Assembly (NCBI RefSeq): GCF_025725685.1
Contig: NZ_CP107008.1
Location: forward strand, 2,294,001-2,358,000
Direction of reading: 5' to 3'
Length of the DNA stretch: 64,000 nt
Source of the DNA: Halomonas sp. M4R1S46
GTDB taxonomy: Bacteria > Pseudomonadota > Gammaproteobacteria > Pseudomonadales > Halomonadaceae
Numbering within the stretch: position 1 is the stretch's first letter; every line of letters begins with the position of its first letter. Of this stretch, positions 8,107 through 18,270 are shown piece after piece. The position numbers and the translations under genes were made by a program. A model generated the notes under the pieces. The model saw only the letters and a list, made by a program, of their open reading frames with translations. It did no database searches and was not told the DNA's origin.

Positions 8107-9188
8107 GGCGACTCCTCGTCCTGGGGCTCCTGGGATCGGTAGCCCGCGTCATACAGTGTGCTGTTTTTATAATGCTCGTGGAGATAACGCAACACCACCA
8201 TCACCACGGCGGCCACCGGCAATGCCAGCAGCACGCCGGTGAAGCCGAACAGCTGGCCACCGGCCAGCACGGCGAAGATCACCGCGACGGGGTGCAGCCC
8301 GATCTTGTCGCCCAGCAACTTGGGTTGCAGCAGGGTGCTCTCGACGAGCTGCCCGAAGCCGAAGATTCCCGCCACCCCGAGCAGCATCAGGGGATCGCCG
8401 AACTGGAAGAACGCCACCAGGCCGGCTACCGAGATGCCCACGATCACCCCCAGGTAGGGGACGATGCTGGCCAGTCCGGAGAGCAGGCCGATCAGCAGGC
8501 CGAACTTCACCCCCAGCAGGGTCAGGCCGATGGCATAGATCACGCCCAGGCACAGCATCACGATCAACTGGCCGCGCAGGAAGGACGACAGCACCTCGTC
8601 ACACTCGCTTGCCAGGCGCACCGCGGCGGGCTCCCAACTGCGTGGCAGGGAGCCGCGCAGCTTGGCCACCAGGTCATCCCAGTCGAGCAGCAGGTAGAAG
8701 GTCACCACCGGGATCAGCGCCAGGTTGCCCACCCAGGCGGCCAGCGCCAGGCCCGACTTGGACACCTGGGCCAGCAGGGTGGCGGCGAAGGTGCCGGTCT
8801 CCCGCCAGTTCTCCAGCAGGGCCTGGCGCATTTGATCGAAGTCGGTGGAGAGGTCGATGCCGGTCAGCGCCTGGAGCCTGGGCAGCACGCTGCCCTGCAT
8901 CCAGCTCAGGGCCACCGGCATCAGCTCGACCAGCTGGCCGATCTGGCGGCCCAGCAGCGGGATCACCAGCAGCAGGGTCAGCACGATGGCCAGCGTCAGC
9001 AGCAGGAAGACCACCACCACCGAGAGCCGGCGTGACAGTCCGTGTGCCTCCAGCCGGTCGGCCAGCGGGTCGCCCAGATAGGCCAGTATCATGCTGACGA
9101 AGAACGGCATCAGCACCGGCTCGATGCTGATGAAGAACCACAACCCCAGGGCCGCGAGCGCGGCCACTATCCACCCCTGTCTGCGCAT
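8103..9188 (-). CDS. perM: AI-2E family transporter (PerM/YdiK type)
   Basis: This 361-aa integral membrane protein has about eight hydrophobic helices, including a pair at the N-terminus (LGLWFFISIEPVLMPFFVSM) and a C-terminal cluster (FGLLIGLLSGLASIVPYLGV). The GLASIVPYLGVIVG segment is typical of the family. Members have been linked to AI-2 export or Na+/H+ antiport, but the substrate of this one is unknown. It overlaps hda by 4 bp and lies head-to-head with purM, the conserved order in Pseudomonas and relatives. Confidence 0.9.
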   Translation of the reverse strand: MRRQGWIVAALAALGLWFFISIEPVLMPFFVSMILAYLGDPLADRLEAHGLSRRLSVVVVFLLLTLAIVLTLLLVIPLLGRQIGQLVELMPVALSWMQGSVLPRLQALTGIDLSTDFDQMRQALLENWRETGTFAATLLAQVSKSGLALAAWVGNLALIPVVTFYLLLDWDDLVAKLRGSLPRSWEPAAVRLASECDEVLSSFLRGQLIVMLCLGVIYAIGLTLLGVKFGLLIGLLSGLASIVPYLGVIVGISVAGLVAFFQFGDPLMLLGVAGIFGFGQLVESTLLQPKLLGDKIGLHPVAVIFAVLAGGQLFGFTGVLLALPVAAVVMVVLRYLHEHYKNSTLYDAGYRSQEPQDEESP

Positions 9189-9344
9189 CGCGCTCTCCCT
9201 GTGTGATGCCTGGCACGGCGGTGCGAGCCGCGCGTCGTGATGCTACAATTCCTGCCCACTCTTGCCCACCGTGGCGCCCCAGCGCGCGGGCCCGCCACGG
9301 TGTCGGGACGACTCTTCGACAGCAATGTTCATACAGGACAGGTC

Positions 9345-10414
<1,070 letters not shown>

Positions 10415-10418
<4 letters not shown>

Positions 10419-11155
10419 GCGAGTCCGGTTACCAGAGCGACACCCTGCAGGACTTCACCCCCGAGCCCGCCGAGGCCCGGCGGGTGGTGGTGCTGATCTC
10501 CGGCAACGGCAGCAACCTCCAGGCGCTGATCGACGAACAGAGCCACGACCGCCTGGGCGGCGAGATCGTCGCGGTGATCTCCAACCAGCCCGACGCCTAT
10601 GGCCTCAAGCGGGCCCGGGACGCCGGCATCGACGCCGTCGCCCTGCCCCACCGCGAGTACGAGAGCCGCGAGGCCTACGACGGCGCCCTGATCAAGGTCA
10701 TCGAGCGCCACGAGCCCGACCTGGTGGTGCTGGCCGGCTTCATGCGCATCCTCACCCCGCGTTTCGTGCAGCGCTTCCTGGGGCGGTTGATCAATATCCA
10801 CCCCTCGCTGCTGCCGGCCTATCAGGGCCTGAACACCCACGCCCGAGCGCTCGCCGACGGCGCCGCCGAGCACGGCTGCAGCGTGCACTTCGTCACCGAG
10901 GAGCTCGACGGCGGCCCGGTGCTGCTGCAGGCGGCGGTCGAGGTGGCCGAGGGCGAGACCGAGGAAAGCCTCAAGGAGAAGGTCCACGCCCGGGAGCACC
11001 TGATCTACCCGATCGCCGTGAAATGGTGCCTGGAAGGCCGCCTGCGGTTCGGCGACGACGGCGCCCGCTTCGACGGCATGCCGCTGCCCGCCCAGGGGCT
11101 ACGCATGTCCCACGCCGACGCCGCGGAGGAACTCGACGAGGATCGGGAGCTGTAA
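10415..11155 (+). CDS. purN: Phosphoribosylglycinamide formyltransferase
   Basis: Transfers a formyl group from 10-formyl-THF to GAR in purine synthesis. This 246-aa protein has the GART fold signatures [46 protein letters not shown] (with the catalytic Asn and His) and [18 protein letters not shown] (with the catalytic Asp). A roughly 20-residue N-terminal extension rich in acidic residues precedes the domain. It overlaps purM by 4 bp, indicating an operon; no further gene follows on this strand. Confidence 0.96.
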
Positions 11156-11180
11156 GCTGGAAGAGCCGGGCTTCGCCCGG

Positions 11181-11236
11181 AGCTGGAAGCTGGAAGCTGG
11201 AAGCTGGAAGCTGGAAGCTGGAAGCTGGAAGCTGGA
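11181..11236. repeat. Tandem heptamer array (agctgga), eight copies
   Basis: Eight perfect head-to-tail copies of the 7-mer agctgga lie in the purN-dcd intergenic region. Because the unit is 7 bp, unit-number changes would shift frame but here affect only non-coding DNA. The same core (agctggaag) is embedded in the dispersed repeat at 11283-11313 and 22063-22093. Confidence 0.95.
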
Positions 11237-11282
11237 AGGCAGCTTGTCGCCTCCAGAGCCTGGGTCGAGGGTTATCTTCGAG

Positions 11283-11313
11283 CTTCCAGGCGCGCAGCGC
11301 CGCTCTTCCAGCT
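11283..11313 (-). repeat. 31-bp dispersed intergenic repeat, copy 1
   Basis: On the minus strand this reads agctggaagagcggcgctgc and continues to a cctggaag end. It is identical over 31 bp to 22063-22093 in the opposite orientation. The sequence contains a gcggcgctgcgc self-complementary core. Both copies lie in short gaps next to housekeeping or urease genes, as REP-like elements do. Confidence 0.85.
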
Positions 11314-11323
11314 TCAAGCTTCT

Positions 11324-11342
11324 GAGCCGGCTCCGCCGGCTC
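11324..11342. terminator. Hairpin at the purN/dcd convergence
   Basis: gagccgg-ctccg-ccggctc forms a 7-bp perfect stem with a 5-nt loop and overlaps the dcd stop codon. No T-run follows on either strand, so termination is only suggested by its position between convergent genes. Confidence 0.4.
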
Positions 11343-11907
11343 AGGTACGCGGCAACGTGACGCCCCGCTGACCCATGTACTTGCCGCCACGGTCCTTGTA
11401 GGAGGTCGCGCAGACCTCGTCGGACTCGAGGAACAGCATCTGGGCCACGCCCTCGTTGGCATAGATCTTGGCCGGCAGGTTGGTGGTGTTGGAGAACTCC
11501 AGGGTCACGTGCCCTTCCCACTCCGGCTCCAGGGGCGTGACGTTGACGATGATCCCGCAGCGGGCATAGGTGGACTTGCCGAGGCAGATGGTCAGCACGC
11601 TGCGCGGGATGCGGAAGTACTCCACGGTGCGCGCCAGGGCGAAGGAGTTGGGCGGGATCACGCAGACATCGCCCTTGATGTCGACGAAGCTCTTGTCGTC
11701 GAAGCCCTTGGGGTCGACCACCGCCGAGTGGATGTTGGTGAAGACCTTGAACTCGTCGGCGCAGCGCACATCGTAGCCGTAGCTGGACGTCCCGTAGGAG
11801 ATCACCCGCCGATCGTTCACATAGCGCACCTGGTCGGCCTCGAAGGGCTCGATCATGCCTTCCCGCTCGGCCATGCGGCGGATCCAGTGGTCGGATTTGA
11901 TGCTCAT
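11341..11907 (-). CDS. dcd: dCTP deaminase
   Basis: Deaminates dCTP to dUTP, feeding dTMP synthesis. This 188-aa protein begins [14 protein letters not shown] and contains [59 protein letters not shown] and [13 protein letters not shown], the homotrimeric Dcd/dUTPase-fold motifs with the catalytic Glu in the last. The frame is open further upstream, but this ATG gives the normal length. It lies downstream of apbC on the same strand. Confidence 0.96.
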   Translation of the reverse strand: MSIKSDHWIRRMAEREGMIEPFEADQVRYVNDRRVISYGTSSYGYDVRCADEFKVFTNIHSAVVDPKGFDDKSFVDIKGDVCVIPPNSFALARTVEYFRIPRSVLTICLGKSTYARCGIIVNVTPLEPEWEGHVTLEFSNTTNLPAKIYANEGVAQMLFLESDEVCATSYKDRGGKYMGQRGVTLPRT

Positions 11908-11997
11908 GGGTCGTCCTGCTGGGTGGAATCGAAACGAAAGGGGCCGCCATGATAGCGGCCCCACGGTCGGGCGTCACTGTTCGCGCCGCGCGCCGCC

Positions 11998-12801
11998 TCA
12001 GTCGCTGAAGGAGATCTCCGGCCCCTCGGACGACGCATCCGCCAGCTGGTCGGCCACCTGGCGTGCCATGTCGCGGAAGGTCGCGGTCACCTCGCCCTCC
12101 GGCTCGGCCACCACAGTGGGCCGACCGCCGTCGGCCTGCTCGCGGATCGACAGCGCCAGCGGCAGGCGACCCAGCACCCGGGTGTCGTATTCGCCGGCGA
12201 TGCGCTCGCCGCCGCCCTCGCCGAAGATCGGCTCGCTGTGGCCGCAATTGGAGCAGACGTGCAGGCTCATGTTCTCGACCACGCCGAGCACCGGCACGTT
12301 GACCTTGCGGAACATCTCGATGCCCTTGCGGGCATCCAGCAGGGCGATGTCCTGGGGGGTGGTGACGATCACGGCACCATCCACCGGCACCTTCTGGGCC
12401 AGGGTCAGCTGGATGTCCCCGGTGCCCGGCGGCATGTCGATGAACAGCACGTCCAGGTCGTCCCAGGCGGTCTGGGTCAGCAGCTGCTGGAAGGCGCCGG
12501 CCACCATCGGGCCACGCCACACCATCGGCTCGCGGATATCCACCATGAAGGCCATGGACATGGCCTGGATGCCATGGGCCTGGAGCGGCTTCATGCGATT
12601 CTCGCCGGCGGCCTCCGGCCGCACGCCCTCACCGACGCCCAGCATCTGGGCCTGGCTGGGCCCGTAGATATCGGCATCGAGAACCCCCACGCGATAGCCC
12701 TCGGCGGCCATGGCCAGCGCCAGATTGGCAGTGACGGTGGACTTGCCCACCCCGCCCTTGCCGGACGCCACGGCGACGATGTGCTTGACCCCTTCGATCA
12801 C
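11998..12801 (-). CDS. apbC: Iron-sulfur carrier ATPase ApbC/Mrp
   Basis: P-loop NTPase of the Mrp/NBP35 family that binds and delivers [4Fe-4S] clusters to apoproteins in the cytosol. This 267-aa protein has the deviant Walker A ASGKGGVGKST at its N-terminus, LDADIYGPSQ, FIDMPPGTGDIQLTL, and the cluster-binding CSNC near the C-terminal third. The GTG start at 12801 is chosen because aaggag lies 6 nt upstream; an upstream extension lacks homology. It has no N-terminal DUF59 domain, unlike E. coli Mrp, which is a common short form. Confidence 0.93.
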   Translation of the reverse strand: MIEGVKHIVAVASGKGGVGKSTVTANLALAMAAEGYRVGVLDADIYGPSQAQMLGVGEGVRPEAAGENRMKPLQAHGIQAMSMAFMVDIREPMVWRGPMVAGAFQQLLTQTAWDDLDVLFIDMPPGTGDIQLTLAQKVPVDGAVIVTTPQDIALLDARKGIEMFRKVNVPVLGVVENMSLHVCSNCGHSEPIFGEGGGERIAGEYDTRVLGRLPLALSIREQADGGRPTVVAEPEGEVTATFRDMARQVADQLADASSEGPEISFSD

Positions 12802-12906
12802 GACTCGCTCCTTCTGCAGTTGGCGGTGCCGCCCAGGCGGCAACTGGCGCCAGTATACCCGTCCCGGCGCGCCCCGATGCAATGCCGCCCCCCTGCCTGG
12901 TAACGA

Positions 12907-12934
12907 CAGGGGGCGCACCGCGGCGCGCCCCCTG
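12907..12934 (-). terminator. GC-rich hairpin downstream of the coiled-coil gene
   Basis: cagggggcgc and gcgccccctg pair in a 10-bp stem with an 8-nt loop, 23 bp past the coiled-coil gene stop and upstream of apbC. There is no pronounced T-run, so the assignment rests on stem strength and position. Confidence 0.5.
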
Positions 12935-12957
12935 GGCCTGAACGGCGCGCGGATGGA

Positions 12958-14085
12958 TCAGGAGTTCGAGGACTCCATGGACGCCGCCTCGGCGTCATCC
13001 GCCGACGCCTCCTCGCCGCCGACATCCTGATCGACTTCATCGGCCGTCGTGGTCTGTGACGAGGTGTCCGCGGAGTCATCGGTGGCGCTGGCGGCTTCCG
13101 GATCGCTTGAAGTGGGGGCCTGGTCGTTGGCCTCGCTGGAAGCCCCCTCCTCCGGGGCGTCAGTGGCGCTGGAAGAGGTGGCCTGCGGTTCGCTGTCAGA
13201 GGACGCTTGGTCGTTGCCGGCGGAGGCATCGCTGGTCTCGGCGGCAGCCGTTCCGGAGGCCGCGGCGCTCTCGGCGACACGGGCGTCCAGCTCGGCCAGC
13301 TGCTCGCGCCAGGCGTCGAGCTCGGCGTTCAGCTGCTCGAGCTGGCGGCGGCGCGCCTCGATCTGGGACTCGAGCTCGGCGAGCTCATCACGGCCGATCT
13401 GGATCGCCACCTTGAGGTTCTCGAACTCGTTGCGCGTCTCGTCGCGCTGGGTCTGCAGGGTCTGCTGCTCCTGGTTGAGCGTCTCCAGGGAGGCCTCGAG
13501 CTCACCGATCTGTTCCTCCAGGGCGGTGATCTCCTGGGTCATCGCCTCACGCTGGTCGGCGGCCTGCTGGCGAGCCTGTTCGGCCTGCTCGCGGGCGGCT
13601 TCGGCCTCGTCGCGGGCCGCCTCGGCCTCGTCACGGGCCTGCTTGGCATCCTCGGCCTGCTGCTGGACATCGGCCAGGGCAGTCTCGGCCTCGGCCAGCC
13701 GGCTCTCGGCACCCTCGGCGTCGGCCTGCAGGGTCTCGACCCGGGCACGCACCTCCTCGAGCTGGTTCTGGGCACTGCTCAGCTCGGCCGTCCTGCCCTC
13801 GAGTTCGGCCTGGGCATCCTGTCGGCGGGTCTCAAGCTCCTCGATCGTCGTCTGGAGGCTGTCGACATCGGTCTCGGCCTCGTCCAGCCGGGCGAGCCGC
13901 CCGGAGAGCGACTCGTTCTCCGCCAACGCCGCCTCCAGTCGCGCCTGCAGCGACTGGCGCGCCTCGTTGCTGGAACTCACGCTGGACTGGGCCACCAGGG
14001 CCCAGACGATGGCAACCACCGCCACGGCCGCCAGGCCTCTGACGCGATTGTCCTTGAAGAGCTGTCCCATCGAGCTATCGGCCAT
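12958..14085 (-). CDS. Membrane-anchored coiled-coil protein with acidic Ser/Asp tail, unknown function
   Basis: The product is 375 aa from the ATG opening MADSSMGQLFK, which has aagggag about 9 nt upstream. One transmembrane helix (AAVAVVAIVWALVA, about residues 20-35) is followed by a long Ala/Glu/Gln/Arg-rich coiled coil (about 45-285) with near-perfect heptad stretches such as ARDEAEAARDEAEAAREQAE. The last 90 or so residues are low-complexity Ser/Asp/Glu/Ala, very acidic, as expected for a halophile. Architecture suggests an inner-membrane anchor with a periplasmic or cytoplasmic rod. I do not recognise a family. The nearest guess is a spacer or envelope-organising protein. Confidence 0.75.
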   Translation of the reverse strand: MADSSMGQLFKDNRVRGLAAVAVVAIVWALVAQSSVSSSNEARQSLQARLEAALAENESLSGRLARLDEAETDVDSLQTTIEELETRRQDAQAELEGRTAELSSAQNQLEEVRARVETLQADAEGAESRLAEAETALADVQQQAEDAKQARDEAEAARDEAEAAREQAEQARQQAADQREAMTQEITALEEQIGELEASLETLNQEQQTLQTQRDETRNEFENLKVAIQIGRDELAELESQIEARRRQLEQLNAELDAWREQLAELDARVAESAAASGTAAAETSDASAGNDQASSDSEPQATSSSATDAPEEGASSEANDQAPTSSDPEAASATDDSADTSSQTTTADEVDQDVGGEEASADDAEAASMESSNS

Positions 14086-14348
14086 CGGGCATTCTCCCTT
14101 GATCATTGGCTGGGGCCAGCGACACCCTGGGCAGGCGCCCCGGCAACCATTTCAGCATACACCCCGAAGCGCCGACGGGTCTCGGCGATTGCCTCGTCCG
14201 ATAGGGCAACACGCGGTAGGGGCACACCGCCATGCCCGGCGGCAACGCACGCCCCGAAGCCTGTCGCTGGTCGGGGTGCCGCGGCGAGGATTGACGCAGA
14301 AGGCGGCACTCGGCATATCATGCCGAAAGCCACCCGACCGGATTGCCC

Positions 14349-15281
14349 ATGACCGCACCGCCGGACCGCGCCCCCGACCGCCACCGCATGTTCACCCTGC
14401 TGCCGCGGGTGCTGCATTTCGCCTGGCGGGTCCTCGCCGCCTTCCTGCGCAATCGGGGGATCCTGCTGGCCGGCGGCGTCGGCTACAACATCCTGCTCTC
14501 CATCGTGCCGCTGTTCGCGCTGCTGGTGGTACTGCTCGCCCAGGTGGTGGACGAGCAGCACCTGCTCGGCGTGCTGGCCATCCAGGCCCGGCACCTGGCA
14601 CCGGCCCACGCCGAGGTGCTGCTGGATGCCGTGCGCACCCTGCTCGACTCCCGCGATGCCATCGGCATCCTCGGCATCCCCGTGCTGCTGGTGTTCAGCT
14701 CCTTCGTCTTTCGCATGCTCGAGGATGCCCTGGCGATCATCTTCCACGCCCCGGACACCCATACGCGTCGCTCGATCTGGGTCTCGGTGCTGATGCCCTA
14801 TGCCTTCATGCTGGTGCTGGGCGCCGGCCTGCTGGGCCTGACCCTGCTGGTGAGCCTGGCCAGCGCGGTCAATGCGCTATGGATGGCGGTGCTGGGCCGC
14901 GAACTGCCCCTGGCGGGACTCTCCGGCACCGCCCTCAACCTGACCAGCTTCGCCGGTGTCTTCCTGCTCTTCAGCGCCATCTACAAGGTCCTGCCGGTGG
15001 TACGCATCGCCGTGCGACGCGCCGTCGTCGGGGGCTTCGTCGCCGCCCTGCTGTGGGAGGGAGTCCGGCTGCTGCTGGTGTTCTACTTCGAGAACCTGTC
15101 CTTCGTGAATGTCGTCTATGGCTCGCTCGCGACCCTGATCGTGGTGCTGCTGTCCCTGGAGGTGGGTGCCGTCATTCTCCTGCTCGGTGCCCAGGTCATC
15201 GCCGAACTCGAACGCAATGCCCGGCTCGGCGTGCCCTGGTACCTGGATCCCCGGCATCAGGCTGTCACCCATGTCGACTGA
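14349..15281 (+). CDS. yihY: YihY/virulence-factor BrkB family inner-membrane protein
   Basis: This 310-aa protein has about six transmembrane helices and the family signatures AGGVGYNILLSIVPLFALL near residue 45 and FSAIYKVLPVVRIAVRRAVVGG in the second half. Members were once mislabelled ribonuclease BN; their transport or structural role is undetermined. The start is the ATG at 14349; the ribosome site is weak. It converges on the lapA-like gene, with 8 bp between stops. Confidence 0.9.
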   Translation: MTAPPDRAPDRHRMFTLLPRVLHFAWRVLAAFLRNRGILLAGGVGYNILLSIVPLFALLVVLLAQVVDEQHLLGVLAIQARHLAPAHAEVLLDAVRTLLDSRDAIGILGIPVLLVFSSFVFRMLEDALAIIFHAPDTHTRRSIWVSVLMPYAFMLVLGAGLLGLTLLVSLASAVNALWMAVLGRELPLAGLSGTALNLTSFAGVFLLFSAIYKVLPVVRIAVRRAVVGGFVAALLWEGVRLLLVFYFENLSFVNVVYGSLATLIVVLLSLEVGAVILLLGAQVIAELERNARLGVPWYLDPRHQAVTHVD

Positions 15282-15289
15282 GCCACCGC

Positions 15290-15508
15290 TCAGCGCGGGT
15301 CACGGCGACCGCCCAGCCGTCGGATCAGACCTAACAGGCTGCGCCCGCTGACCATTCCCAGCAAGTAGAGGGCGACGATCAGCAAGGGCATCGGCAGGGT
15401 GACACTCCAGGTCAACAGCCGAATCTCCACCAGCGAGAAGTTCTGAATGACGAGAATCCCCACCAGCGCCATCAGCACCAGCTTCACTCCCAGCCAGAAT
15501 CGCTCCAT
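15290..15508 (-). CDS. lapA: LapA (DUF1049) family small inner-membrane protein
   Basis: This 72-aa protein has two hydrophobic helices (LVLMALVGILVIQNF and LPMPLLIVALYLLGMVSGR) joined by the typical VEIRLLTWS turn, and a basic C-terminus. This matches LapA/YciS, which with LapB regulates lipopolysaccharide synthesis through FtsH and LpxC in E. coli. The usual partner lapB is not adjacent here, so the functional assignment is from sequence alone. Confidence 0.82.
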   Translation of the reverse strand: MERFWLGVKLVLMALVGILVIQNFSLVEIRLLTWSVTLPMPLLIVALYLLGMVSGRSLLGLIRRLGGRRDPR

Positions 15509-15599
15509 AACATGCCTCCATCGCTGCGTCAGGCGTTCGGCACACGCCCGAGAGTCGGTTGCCCGCGGCCCAGCTCGCGCCGGTGTCGTGGCCTGGCGG

Positions 15600-17024
15600 T
15601 CAGAACGTCGAGAGCCCGGTGGCCTCCATGACCCGATAGCGCCACCAGGTCGACGCGCTGACCGCGTCCTGCTTCCCGTAGGGATGGCTGGTCAGCCGCT
15701 CCGGCGTGGACTGCCAGCGACGGGTGAAGAAGGCCGCCGCCTCGGCCAGCGACGGGTGCTGTGGCGGGCCGGTGAGCCGCACGCTGGTCTCGAGGTTCAG
15801 GTCATCCAGGTTGCGTCGGGTGAAGTTGGCCGAACCGAGGATCAGTTCCGCCTCTCCGCCGTCCGCCGGATGGCGAAACAGCAGCTTGCTGTGACACTGC
15901 TCCCCGCGGGTGGCGCACCAGCGCACCGCGATGCCGGCCGTCACCAGCTCATCGGCCACCGGCCGATTGGGGATGCCCCCCTTGTCGATGCCGAAGGCCT
16001 CCCGGTTGGGGTCGAGGAGCACGCGGACCTCGACGCCACGCCGTCGTGCGGCGATCAGCGCCTCGATGAGGTCGCGATGAGCCAGGTAGAAGACCGCGAT
16101 ATCCAGCCGGTCTCCTTCCCGGGTGCGCTCGACGGCGGTCAGCAGGGCATCGAGGATGGCCCCCTCGGTGAGCAGCTGCAGGCGCAGGCCCGGGACGTCG
16201 TCATCGGCCGCCGGAGGCATCGGCCCCGGCACCTCGACGCCCGACCAGGCCGCCACCGCACGCTCCGAGCCCAGCAGGTCCAGCGCCGCGGCGCCCTCGA
16301 AGCGCAGCGCCACGTTGACGTGCAGGCTGCTGGCATCATGGGGGTTCGCCGAGGTCACGAGCCCGGCCCAGCCCTCGCCGTGATCCACCACCAGGGTCTT
16401 GCGATGGTTGGCATTGAAGTTGGCCAGGGCCAGGTAGCTGCGCAGGGTCACGCGCCCCGGGCCCAGGATGTTGGGCAGCCAGCCACCCTGGACGCTGTTA
16501 CCGAGCCAGCGCGGCCCGAGATGCCAGAGCCCGGACCAGATCGGGTTGGAAGCGCGCAGGCGCGTCAGGTCGGTCATGACCACCGAGACGCCGGCCTCGC
16601 GCAGGCGTTGCAGGTGAGCGAGCTCGAGACCGCCATAGACGGTATTCAGCGGGTCGGTGATAAGCACCGCCCGGAGGTCGGGATGCCGCTCCCGCTGTCG
16701 CACCAGCGCCCGGGTGAGCTGTGCCGAGAGGGGGCGGAACTCGTGGCCACGGGCCTCGCCGGCGAAGTCGTTGAACAGGAACATGTCGACCACCACCAGG
16801 CGTTGCGCCTGGCCGATCAGGCCGAGCACCTCGTCGAAGATGACCCGGCGATGCTGTCGGTCTCCCTCGGCGTCGTACCAGGTCTCGTCGGCGAGGAACC
16901 GCACCGCGTCGACGCCGCGCACCGGATAGGCCTCGCCGATGCCCTCGGGCAGCGGCTTGTAGCGCTGCCACAGGCCCATGGCCAACCACGCGAGCAGCCC
17001 GATGGCCAGTATCCACGCTCCCAT
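15600..17024 (-). CDS. Phospholipase D-like / cardiolipin synthase-type protein
   Basis: This 474-aa protein has one N-terminal transmembrane anchor (MGAWILAIGLLAWLAMGLW) and two HKD motifs: NHRKTLVVDHGEGWAGLVTSANPHD in the first half and CHSKLLFRHP followed by LILGSANFTRRNLDD in the second. Two HKD motifs form the bilobal active site of PLD enzymes such as cardiolipin synthases, so a phosphatidyl transferase or phospholipase at the membrane is likely. Of two in-frame ATGs, 17024 is preferred because ggagg lies 6 nt upstream; the one at 17030 would abut it. It stands alone between lapA and the urease cluster. Confidence 0.85.
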   Translation of the reverse strand: MGAWILAIGLLAWLAMGLWQRYKPLPEGIGEAYPVRGVDAVRFLADETWYDAEGDRQHRRVIFDEVLGLIGQAQRLVVVDMFLFNDFAGEARGHEFRPLSAQLTRALVRQRERHPDLRAVLITDPLNTVYGGLELAHLQRLREAGVSVVMTDLTRLRASNPIWSGLWHLGPRWLGNSVQGGWLPNILGPGRVTLRSYLALANFNANHRKTLVVDHGEGWAGLVTSANPHDASSLHVNVALRFEGAAALDLLGSERAVAAWSGVEVPGPMPPAADDDVPGLRLQLLTEGAILDALLTAVERTREGDRLDIAVFYLAHRDLIEALIAARRRGVEVRVLLDPNREAFGIDKGGIPNRPVADELVTAGIAVRWCATRGEQCHSKLLFRHPADGGEAELILGSANFTRRNLDDLNLETSVRLTGPPQHPSLAEAAAFFTRRWQSTPERLTSHPYGKQDAVSASTWWRYRVMEATGLSTF

Positions 17025-17191
17025 GGGCATCCTCCCCCCGCGCGATCCGCGTCGCCTGTGCATCCCTGACTCTCCTTGCCGGCCCGGCCGGCCATCCTGG
17101 ACGCCGGCCGACGACGATCATCAGCAGCATAACGCGCCCGCCGCCGGCGTGCAGGCGGCGAGGCGCAGGGGGAGCGCATGCCGGCGTCGTG

Positions 17192-17404
17192 TCAGGGCTG
17201 GGGGCGCGCCCGGCGACGCCGCAACAGGGCCCGCCCCAGCAGGCTGACGGCGACGGTCGCGAGGGTGGCGACGCCCAGCAGGACCAGGGGCGAAGGCTCG
17301 GCGGCATGCTGGTGCAGCGACGGGGCACCATGTCCGGGATGGCCGAGGACGGGGGGGCTCGCCAGCAGGCCAGCGAGCACGGCGGAGGTGGCAAGACGAA
17401 GCAT
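17192..17404 (-). CDS. Small exported, histidine-containing membrane protein at the end of the urease operon
   Basis: This 70-aa protein has a cleavable-looking signal peptide (LATSAVLAGLLASPPVLG), a short mature N-terminus with several histidines (HPGHGAPSLHQH), one transmembrane helix (LVLLGVATLATVAVSLLG) and an Arg-rich end. It starts 29 bp downstream of ureG on the same strand, so it is probably co-transcribed with the urease genes. The histidine cluster and position suggest a role in nickel handling, but no family is recognised and this is only inference. Confidence 0.6.
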   Translation of the reverse strand: MLRLATSAVLAGLLASPPVLGHPGHGAPSLHQHAAEPSPLVLLGVATLATVAVSLLGRALLRRRRARPQP

Positions 17405-17433
17405 CGGAGAGTCTCCTTGAGGGGGAACGAGGG

Positions 17434-18087
17434 TCAGGCGGATAGGTCGTCCGCCGTGGTCCGGCCCTGGGGCGGCCGGCGCTCGGGCAGCATGCCGCGA
17501 TCGAGGATGAAGGCGATGATCTCCTCCACCCCGATGCCGTCATGCAGGTTGGCGAAGACGAACGGGCGCTCGCCGCGCATGCGTCGCGAGTCGCGCTCCA
17601 TCACCGCCAGGGAGGCGTGCACCTGCTCGGCGATATCGATCTTGTTGATGATCAGCAGGTCCGACTTGGTGATCCCGGGACCGCCCTTGCGGGGAATCTT
17701 GTCGCCGGCGGAGACATCGATGACGTAGAGCGTCAGGTCGGAGAGCTCGGGACTGAAGGTTGCCGAGAGGTTGTCGCCCCCGGACTCCACCAGCACCAGC
17801 TCGAGCCCCGGATGGCGGGCCTGGAGGTCGTCGATGGCGGCGAGGTTCATGGAAGCATCCTCGCGGATGGCGGTATGCGGGCAGCCGCCGGTCTCCACCC
17901 CGAGGATGCGGTCCTCGGGCAGGGCCTCGTGACGGGTCAGGAAGTCGGCATCCTCCCGGGTATAGATATCATTGGTGACCACCGCGATGTCGTAGTGGTC
18001 GCGCAGTGCCAGGCACAGCTGCTTGAGCAGCGCGGTCTTGCCGGAGCCGACCGGGCCGCCGACGCCTACGCGTAAACAATGGGTCAT
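17434..18087 (-). CDS. ureG: Urease accessory GTPase UreG
   Basis: SIMIBI-class GTPase that hydrolyses GTP to drive nickel insertion into urease together with UreD, UreE and UreF. This 217-aa protein shows the P-loop [28 protein letters not shown], the nickel-binding metal site [15 protein letters not shown] (Cys-Pro-His), [16 protein letters not shown] and the NKxD-type [10 protein letters not shown]. Length is typical. It follows ureF after a 183-bp gap, longer than others in the operon, with no clear gene between. Confidence 0.97.
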   Translation of the reverse strand: MTHCLRVGVGGPVGSGKTALLKQLCLALRDHYDIAVVTNDIYTREDADFLTRHEALPEDRILGVETGGCPHTAIREDASMNLAAIDDLQARHPGLELVLVESGGDNLSATFSPELSDLTLYVIDVSAGDKIPRKGGPGITKSDLLIINKIDIAEQVHASLAVMERDSRRMRGERPFVFANLHDGIGVEEIIAFILDRGMLPERRPPQGRTTADDLSA

Positions 18088-18270
18088 CTCGATCTCTCCT
18101 CATGCATGCTTCTATCGTTTGCCTTCCCGGCACGGGCGACCCACTGGCCTCACCACACCACGCGGCCGAAACCCTGGCCCTCCGGCCGGCCTCTCGCGGT
18201 CGCAGAGCCAGCGGCCGCGCGAGGTGGATTCGCCAGTGATCGCCCTGCCGTCCTGTCTTGGCGCTGGGCG

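Noticed and set aside
8088..9035. Long plus-strand frame opposite the perM gene (His/Gln/Glu-rich)
   Set aside because: Antisense shadow in high-GC DNA; the minus-strand permease is a clear family member.
11181..11236. Heptamer array as a CRISPR array
   Set aside because: The unit is 7 bp with no spacers; this is a simple tandem repeat, and no cas genes are present.
14103..14321. Minus-strand reading frame of about 70 codons upstream of the coiled-coil gene
   Set aside because: Ends in a plausible helical stretch (LSDEAIAETRRRFGVYAEM) and overlaps the next gene by a few bases, but there is no clear ribosome site or recognisable family and its upstream part is antisense to yihY; not supported enough to call.
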